Part shown: positions 6,817-10,632 of the stretch, piece by piece
Numbering within the stretch: position 1 is the first letter of the stretch
Layout of the letters: each line of letters opens with the position of its first letter
Source of the DNA: Pontiellaceae bacterium
Lineage (GTDB): Bacteria; Verrucomicrobiota; Kiritimatiellia; Kiritimatiellales; Pontiellaceae
Direction: 5' to 3'
Length of the DNA stretch: 10,632 nt
Assembly: GCA_016937035.1 (NCBI GenBank)
Contig: JAFGWS010000180.1
Span: 1 to 10,632, forward strand
Program-made: the position numbers and the translations under genes
Notes under the pieces: model-generated
What the model saw: only the letters and a program-made list of their open reading frames with translations
Databases searched by the model: none
What the model was told of the DNA's origin: nothing

Positions 6817-7046
6817 TCCTCCACCTCAAAGGGCGCTTCGACCAACTCGCCGTCCTTCTTTACCAGCTTCTCAATTTTCTGCTCCACCTCATTGAGCTTA
6901 TGGGTGCACACATCCACCAGCTCCGAGCCTTCTTCAAAGTGCCGGATCATCTCTTCCAGGCTCAGTTCGCCGCCTTCCATATCCGCAACCAACTTTTCCA
7001 ACCGCCCTAACGCCTGCTCAAAATCTGTAATTTTTGCGTCCATCAT
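6813..7046 (-). CDS. xseB: Exodeoxyribonuclease VII small subunit
   Basis: XseB is the small helical subunit that wraps the C-terminal region of XseA in the single-strand DNA exonuclease VII. The protein has 77 residues, the usual size, and shows the family pattern FEQALGRLEKLVADMEGGELSL..., then MIRHFEEGSELVDVCTHKL and a charged coiled-coil end. The ATG at 7046 is used because GGAGG lies 4 bases upstream; a second ATG directly after it (7043) has a 7-base spacing and is equally possible. A longer frame from 7070 would add residues not typical of the family and overlap the preceding gene. In many bacteria xseB follows xseA directly; here a DUF4143-type ATPase gene lies between them. Confidence 0.93.
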   Translation of the reverse strand: MMDAKITDFEQALGRLEKLVADMEGGELSLEEMIRHFEEGSELVDVCTHKLNEVEQKIEKLVKKDGELVEAPFEVEE

Positions 7047-7060
7047 TTTCCCTCCAATCC

Positions 7061-8287
7061 TCACAAACACCCAAATGGAATACCAACAATTTTCTCCGTA
7101 TACAATCGAGGAGCTAGATCATTGTTCACAACGATACCGAAAGCACATCCCCGTTCCTTTACAAAGCTGTTCAACCCCCGCAAATCGCGCTGATCCACTC
7201 GCTGACCCCGCTTGATCTCAATGGGTACCAACCCAAACATGCCCTCCAACACCAGATCCACCTCCGCACCGGCCGCTGTTCTATAATAATACGGATCAAA
7301 CGAGCCGCCCAAAGCATTCAATTGCCGCAAAATCTCTTCCACCACCACCCCCTCCCAGGAACGCCCTGCCATAGGATGCCCCAGCAAGGCCTGCAGGTCG
7401 GGAATCCGCATCAAATAATGCAGCAGCCCGGAATCACGAAAATACCCTTTGGGAGCCTTCACAATACGCTTAAGTGCATCCTTTTCATAGGCCGGAAGCT
7501 TGCGCCAAAGAAATGTTCCGTGAGCAATTTCAAAATAGTCGCGAACCGTCGGCTGAGAAACGCCAAGCACTCGAGCCACTTCTGAATAGTTCAGTGTCTG
7601 GCCCGACAGCCCCGCCAACACCTGAACAAATAAGCGAAATTTTTCCCGATTCAGTCCCGGAAAAAGTTGCCCCACATCGCGCTGAAGATAGGTTCGAACA
7701 TAGTGATCCATCCACCGCTCTGAAAAACGAGCGTCATCTGTCAACCACGGCTCTGGATATCCCCCTTTGAACCAATAGTCGGCCACCCGTCCTGACGTCG
7801 CTTCAACAATCTCGACCCCCGCCAAATCTCGCGGCGAGCAGGATCCGGAAGCAATCATCCGAATGGGTTGCCCGATCTCTCCCCGCACTGTTTCCGCCCA
7901 AAGAAAAGGCGACATTTCAATAATCCCGACACGCCCCGCCAACGTCTCCGAAACCGAACGCATCAGTTCCGGAGAGCTTGATCCTGTGATAACAAAGCGA
8001 CCCTTCTTTGCCCGGTCTCGATCAACTTCAACCCTCAGGGCAGAAAACAGCCCCGGAAGCATCTGAGCCTCATCGATGATGGTCCGCTCAGAATATAAAC
8101 GCAGAAACTGCTCAGGGTCCGGTTCAATCGCAGCTAGATCGGCCGCACTCTCAGCGTCAAAATAGTACCACGGACTTCCCAACGATTTCACCAGCGTGGT
8201 TTTCCCACACTGGCGCGGACCGACCACTGCAACGCAGGGAAACAGCTCCAGATATTCCTCCAAAAGCGATTGATAAACCCGTCTCAT
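7061..8287 (-). CDS. AAA ATPase with DUF4143 (ATP-binding, winged-helix, nuclease-like C-terminus)
   Basis: The family is common in bacteria and archaea, but its role is not established. Numbered from the ATG at 8287 (408 residues), it has Walker A GPRQCGKT (23-30), Walker B TIIDEAQ (69-75) and a sensor VITGSSS (99-105). After the DUF4143 boundary comes a winged-helix-like segment LNYSEVARVLGVSQPTVRDY (233-252). The C-terminal part contains GAEVDLVLE ... IEIKRGQ (E342, D344, E357, K359), the spacing of a PD-(D/E)xK nuclease-like core. An upstream TTG at 8323 would add 12 residues, but family members start near MRRVYQSLLEE, so the ATG is preferred; its ribosome site is weak. The gene is inserted between xseA and xseB, 38 and 14 bases away, on the same strand. 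Members are often mobile, so acquisition is likely. Confidence 0.9.
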   Translation of the reverse strand: MRRVYQSLLEEYLELFPCVAVVGPRQCGKTTLVKSLGSPWYYFDAESAADLAAIEPDPEQFLRLYSERTIIDEAQMLPGLFSALRVEVDRDRAKKGRFVITGSSSPELMRSVSETLAGRVGIIEMSPFLWAETVRGEIGQPIRMIASGSCSPRDLAGVEIVEATSGRVADYWFKGGYPEPWLTDDARFSERWMDHYVRTYLQRDVGQLFPGLNREKFRLFVQVLAGLSGQTLNYSEVARVLGVSQPTVRDYFEIAHGTFLWRKLPAYEKDALKRIVKAPKGYFRDSGLLHYLMRIPDLQALLGHPMAGRSWEGVVVEEILRQLNALGGSFDPYYYRTAAGAEVDLVLEGMFGLVPIEIKRGQRVDQRDLRGLNSFVKERGCAFGIVVNNDLAPRLYTEKIVGIPFGCL

Positions 8288-8325
8288 GCAAAGCAAATTA
8301 AAACCCCAACCTTGAATATGCAAGG

Positions 8326-10335
8326 TTATTTACCGTGAACATCGGATTCTACCTGCCCATCGGCAAACTGCGTAATTATGGTATCGCCCGATGCCAACAC
8401 GGTAGCACTCCGCACCACCGAACCGTCCGGCCGCCGGGTCAGACTGTAGCCGCGCCCCAGCACCGCCAGCGGATTAAGCATCCGCAGCTGCCCCTGAATC
8501 CGCTCCAACCGATACCGCTCGCGCTCCGCCTTACGCTCCATCCGGTGCCGCATCAACACCGAACACTCATCCACCCGCTGATATCGCTGCTGCACCGCGC
8601 CCTCCAGCGCATGCACCGCCCGAACATGAGCGTTTTCAATCCGGCGATTCCCCTGCTGCACGCCCAGCTTCAGCAGATCGCCCATCCGCGTCTCCAGCGA
8701 CCGCAACCGCTGACGATACTGCCGCACCAGATTTTCCGGCTCGCGAAACACATAACTGTGCGCCTGACGATTTAAGCGCAAACGAAATTCCTGCACCATC
8801 GCTCGCAACGCCTGCCGCAGCTGTCGATCGCAGCGCGCCACCGCCTCCACCAGCTCGCTCTTTTCTCGCACCGCCAGCTCTGCGGCGGCTGAAGGTGTCG
8901 GTGCCCGTACATCCGCTGTAAAATCCGAAATCGTAAAATCGATCTCGTGGCCCACCGCCGAAATCACCGGAATTTCAGAGCGCGCAATCGCCCGCGCCAC
9001 CACCTCTTCGTTAAACGCCCACAAATCCTCTATACTTCCGCCGCCGCGCCCCACAATCAGCACGTCGAGCGGCAACGTAGAGCAAGCGTCCCGCTTGCCC
9101 TCCCCAGAAACACATTGCAAGCGAGACGCTTGCTCTACTTTAACACCCGCCCTCCCTGGATTTTCATGAATATAGTTTTCAAAATGAACAAGCTGCTCCG
9201 GGCTGCGCACAATGTGATCATACGATTCGTGCTGCCAAACCGCCCCATCGACACCTTCTAATTTCGCGATTTCATGCGCTGTATACGATTTCCATGAATG
9301 CAGCAGATCCGAAAGCGTGTATCCGGATCGCGGCGTAACGAGCAGATGAACATGATTCGGCATCACAACCCACTCGCCCAAATCGTATCGATCCCCGTCA
9401 AATTTCATCAGCGCATCACCAACGAGCTTCGCCACCGCCGGCTTTTTCAGCAGACATGAACCCATCCCTGCATCCAGCCAACCCTGAATCTTTTCCGAAA
9501 ACAGCCGATGATATTCGTTTTTCTCCTCATCGCTGTAAGGTTCGTCATGATCCTTCATCCATATTTCACGATCATTCGACCACTGTCGAAGTTTCGCTGC
9601 CGGAATTGAATCCGCCAAACGAAACGTCACGAAATAAGTCATCCCCTCCTGCGTCCAATGCGGAAGATTTCGTGCATGAATCTCCAGCGGAAGATGCGGA
9701 TTAAAGAAAGTAGTGCAAGCGTCCCGCTTGCCCCTCGTCAAGCGGGACGCTTGACCTACTTTATTCAAATAATCGATCGCTGCAGCAATACTCTTTGCCG
9801 CACCTTCGCCCTGCACTTTCACCGGTGCTAGCAAAACCTGAATATTCGGAAAGCGACGCGTCAACACCTGAATGATGTCACGGACCGCCGCCCCCGTCGG
9901 CGAGGTCACCACTCCGATCCGGCGCGGCAGCAGCGGAAGCGGCTTCTTCCGCTCTGCGTCAAATAATCCCTCCGCCGCCAGCTTGGCCTTCAGCTTTTCA
10001 AACTGCTCCTGAAGATTGCCTTTACCCGCCTCCTCTATCGCTGAAGCGATCAGCTGATAGCGACCGCCTGATTCATAAAGGCTCGGCCGTGCAAAGAGTT
10101 GCACCTTCATGCCGTCCTTCGGTCGAAAGGAAACACGCACGTTATCCTTGCGGAACATCATACACGAAACCGCCGCGCTCTCGTCCTTCAGCGTAAAATA
10201 CCAGTGCCCGCTTGAATGGATTGTCACGCGCGACAGCTCGCCTTCCACCCACACTTCGCCGATGCCGCTCTCCAGCACCATCCGTGCCTTGCGGTTCACC
10301 TCCGCAACGGAATAAACTCTGCGTTTATCGCTCAT
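8326..10335 (-). CDS. xseA: Exodeoxyribonuclease VII large subunit with an in-frame RAYT insertion
   Basis: XseA is the catalytic subunit of exonuclease VII, which degrades single-stranded DNA in repair. This frame has 669 residues against about 400-460 normally. Residues 1-191 are ordinary XseA: the OB-fold (about 6-100; VWVEGELSRVTIHSSGHWYF at 28-47) and the start of the nuclease domain, IGVVTSPTGAAVRD (140-153). Residues 422-669 resume it, with DVLIVGRGGGS (424-434), EDLWAFNEE (436-444), SAVGHEIDFTISDFTADVRAPTPSAAAE (459-487), a long coiled-coil region and the C-terminal NPLAVLGRGYS (621-631). The 230-odd residues between are a REP-associated transposase with REP-encoded linkers, placed in the short loop just before DVLIVGRGG. 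No stop or frameshift interrupts the frame. The ATG at 10335 has GAGG 6 bases upstream and overlaps the rhuM stop by 11 bases. Whether the product keeps nuclease activity cannot be told from sequence. Confidence 0.94.
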   Translation of the reverse strand: MSDKRRVYSVAEVNRKARMVLESGIGEVWVEGELSRVTIHSSGHWYFTLKDESAAVSCMMFRKDNVRVSFRPKDGMKVQLFARPSLYESGGRYQLIASAIEEAGKGNLQEQFEKLKAKLAAEGLFDAERKKPLPLLPRRIGVVTSPTGAAVRDIIQVLTRRFPNIQVLLAPVKVQGEGAAKSIAAAIDYLNKVGQASRLTRGKRDACTTFFNPHLPLEIHARNLPHWTQEGMTYFVTFRLADSIPAAKLRQWSNDREIWMKDHDEPYSDEEKNEYHRLFSEKIQGWLDAGMGSCLLKKPAVAKLVGDALMKFDGDRYDLGEWVVMPNHVHLLVTPRSGYTLSDLLHSWKSYTAHEIAKLEGVDGAVWQHESYDHIVRSPEQLVHFENYIHENPGRAGVKVEQASRLQCVSGEGKRDACSTLPLDVLIVGRGGGSIEDLWAFNEEVVARAIARSEIPVISAVGHEIDFTISDFTADVRAPTPSAAAELAVREKSELVEAVARCDRQLRQALRAMVQEFRLRLNRQAHSYVFREPENLVRQYRQRLRSLETRMGDLLKLGVQQGNRRIENAHVRAVHALEGAVQQRYQRVDECSVLMRHRMERKAERERYRLERIQGQLRMLNPLAVLGRGYSLTRRPDGSVVRSATVLASGDTIITQFADGQVESDVHGK
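9077..9138. repeat. REP hairpin at the downstream end of the RAYT unit
   Basis: Arms of 22 bases at 9077-9098 (GTAGAGCAAGCGTCCCGCTTGC) would pair with 9117-9138 with one mismatch, around an 18-base loop. The foot of the hairpin is GTAG/CTAC, the tetranucleotide typical of REPs recognised by RAYTs. Translated in the xseA frame on the minus strand it gives QASRL (402-406), a short loop peptide and GKRDACST (413-420). Only 15 bases separate the hairpin foot from the GTG codon of the conserved VLIVGRGG block. Confidence 0.92.
9710..9759. repeat. REP hairpin at the upstream end of the RAYT unit
   Basis: CAAGCGTCCCGCTTG at 9716-9730 is the exact reverse complement of 9739-9753 (15-base arms, 8-base loop). 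It is bounded by GTAG at 9710-9713 and CTAC at 9756-9759, with two unpaired positions between. The same frame as in the other hairpin is read here: QASRL (195-199), then GKRDACTT (202-209). The two hairpins lie in the same orientation and share the minus-strand start AAAGTAG, which marks the probable insertion boundary after Asn191. Confidence 0.93.
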
Positions 10336-10632
10336 TCAGATCCTCTGGTTTTTCCGCAATTTTCTTCTGAATCCCTTTCAAGCTTTCCAGATAGGCCGCT
10401 TCCGCTTCAGAAGGTTGTTCGGCCAGCAGGGTTCGATATTTGGCATATTCCGCTTCGGCACGATTGAGCGCCTGCCGGTGGCTGACTTTGCCCGCACCTT
10501 GCAATTCTTTGCCGCCCATGGCGGCAATCAGCTGTTCGAGGTGCGCCAGCCAGTCCTTCATATACGTGGGTTCATGATTCATGGCGCGGAATTCGGCGGC
10601 ATCGAAATACGCCGACACCAGCGTATTGAGTC
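10325..10632 (-). CDS. RhuM-family protein, C-terminal part
   Basis: The frame enters from the right edge and ends 11 bases inside xseA; the last 101 codons are in the window. The pattern YMKDWLAHLEQLIAAMG, then GAGKVSHRQALNRAEAEYAKYR, matches the conserved C-terminus of RhuM-family proteins, where a DW motif is followed by G-K-[IV]-S-H and an A-x-x-E-Y/F-x-K segment. RhuM was named from a Salmonella pathogenicity island; many members lie in mobile islands or near restriction genes and their molecular function is not established. A GTG at 10618 could be read as a start of a 97-residue protein, but the sense codons before it and the family match indicate a longer gene cut by the window. The overlap with xseA implies co-translation. 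Confidence 0.75.
   Translation of the reverse strand, partial: LNTLVSAYFDAAEFRAMNHEPTYMKDWLAHLEQLIAAMGGKELQGAGKVSHRQALNRAEAEYAKYRTLLAEQPSEAEAAYLESLKGIQKKIAEKPEDLNER

Larger units (their letters stand above)
9077..9762 (-). mobile_element. REP-associated tyrosine transposase (RAYT) unit embedded in xseA
   Basis: This unit encodes xseA residues about 192-419. The protein is a Y1-type HUH transposase of the TnpA-REP/RAYT group. It has the start-of-domain block NLPHWTQEGMTYFVTFRLAD (223-242), the histidine pair in VVMPNHVHLL (H328, H330), WQHESYDHIVRS (367-378) and the catalytic tyrosine in FENYIHENP (Y388), aligned with the Tyr of IS200 TnpA. RAYTs act on single-stranded REP hairpins; two REP hairpins frame this gene. 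There is no ATG before the domain, so it is probably made only as part of XseA. A weak internal start is possible at Met232 (9642), where AGGAGG lies 2 bases upstream, which is too close to be optimal. Key residues are intact, so activity is possible. Confidence 0.88.

Noticed and set aside
8288..8323. TTG start for the DUF4143 ATPase, 12 codons upstream
   Set aside because: The extra residues (MHIQGWGFNLLC) do not fit the family's usual N-terminus. The TTG lies in a short palindrome (CCTTG...CAAGG) and immediately after the xseA stop.
9070..9760. xseA as a pseudogene split by a transposon
   Set aside because: The reading frame is continuous through both repeats and the transposase, and the conserved XseA blocks on both sides are intact. 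I therefore keep it as a gene, although loss of activity cannot be excluded.
10325..10618. A complete 97-residue gene starting at GTG 10618
   Set aside because: In-frame sense codons continue to the window edge and the match to the RhuM C-terminus begins right there, so it is more likely the end of a longer gene.

Overview
The window looks like part of a Gram-negative bacterial chromosome of moderately high GC. It has a membrane-anchored HtrA/DegS-type protease, a probable lipoprotein start, and an exonuclease VII, RsmB and Tgt set. A lone mevalonate kinase, a voltage-gated channel and REP/RAYT elements whose repeats read through as 'QASRL...GKRDAC' peptides would fit the PVC superphylum (for example Kiritimatiellota or Verrucomicrobiota). 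That placement is inference; no rRNA or other marker confirms it.

Every supported gene lies on the minus strand, so the order of transcription is from high to low coordinates. From 10632 down to 2707 there is one tightly packed run: the end of a RhuM-family gene, xseA, a DUF4143-type AAA ATPase, xseB, an HtrA-like protease, rsmB, a mevalonate kinase and a voltage-gated potassium channel. Gaps are at most about 38 bases and several genes overlap by 4 to 11 bases, so this reads as one operon whose promoter is outside the window. Housekeeping genes (xseA, xseB, rsmB) are interleaved with accessory ones (rhuM, the ATPase).

The most striking feature is inside xseA. The 669-codon reading frame carries an in-frame insert of about 230 codons encoding a REP-associated tyrosine transposase (RAYT, Y1/HUH family). 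It has the His-X-His motif at 328-330 and the expected catalytic Tyr388. A GTAG-bounded REP hairpin sits at each end of the insert. Both hairpins are translated in the same frame and encode near-identical linker peptides. All conserved XseA blocks are present on both sides of the insert, so the product could be one protein with a transposase domain hosted in a surface loop.

From 2706 to 1311 lies an accessory, gene-poor stretch. It contains a tandem pair of a second repeat family (2553-2603), one orphan 101-residue protein with a C-terminal membrane segment (1990-2295), a possible group II intron relic (about 1608-1649) and a weak terminator candidate (1511-1553). This stretch is more AT-rich in places than the flanking operons.

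The left end holds tgt (153-1310), translationally coupled through an ATGA overlap to the first 52 codons of an unrecognised membrane or lipoprotein gene that runs out of the window.
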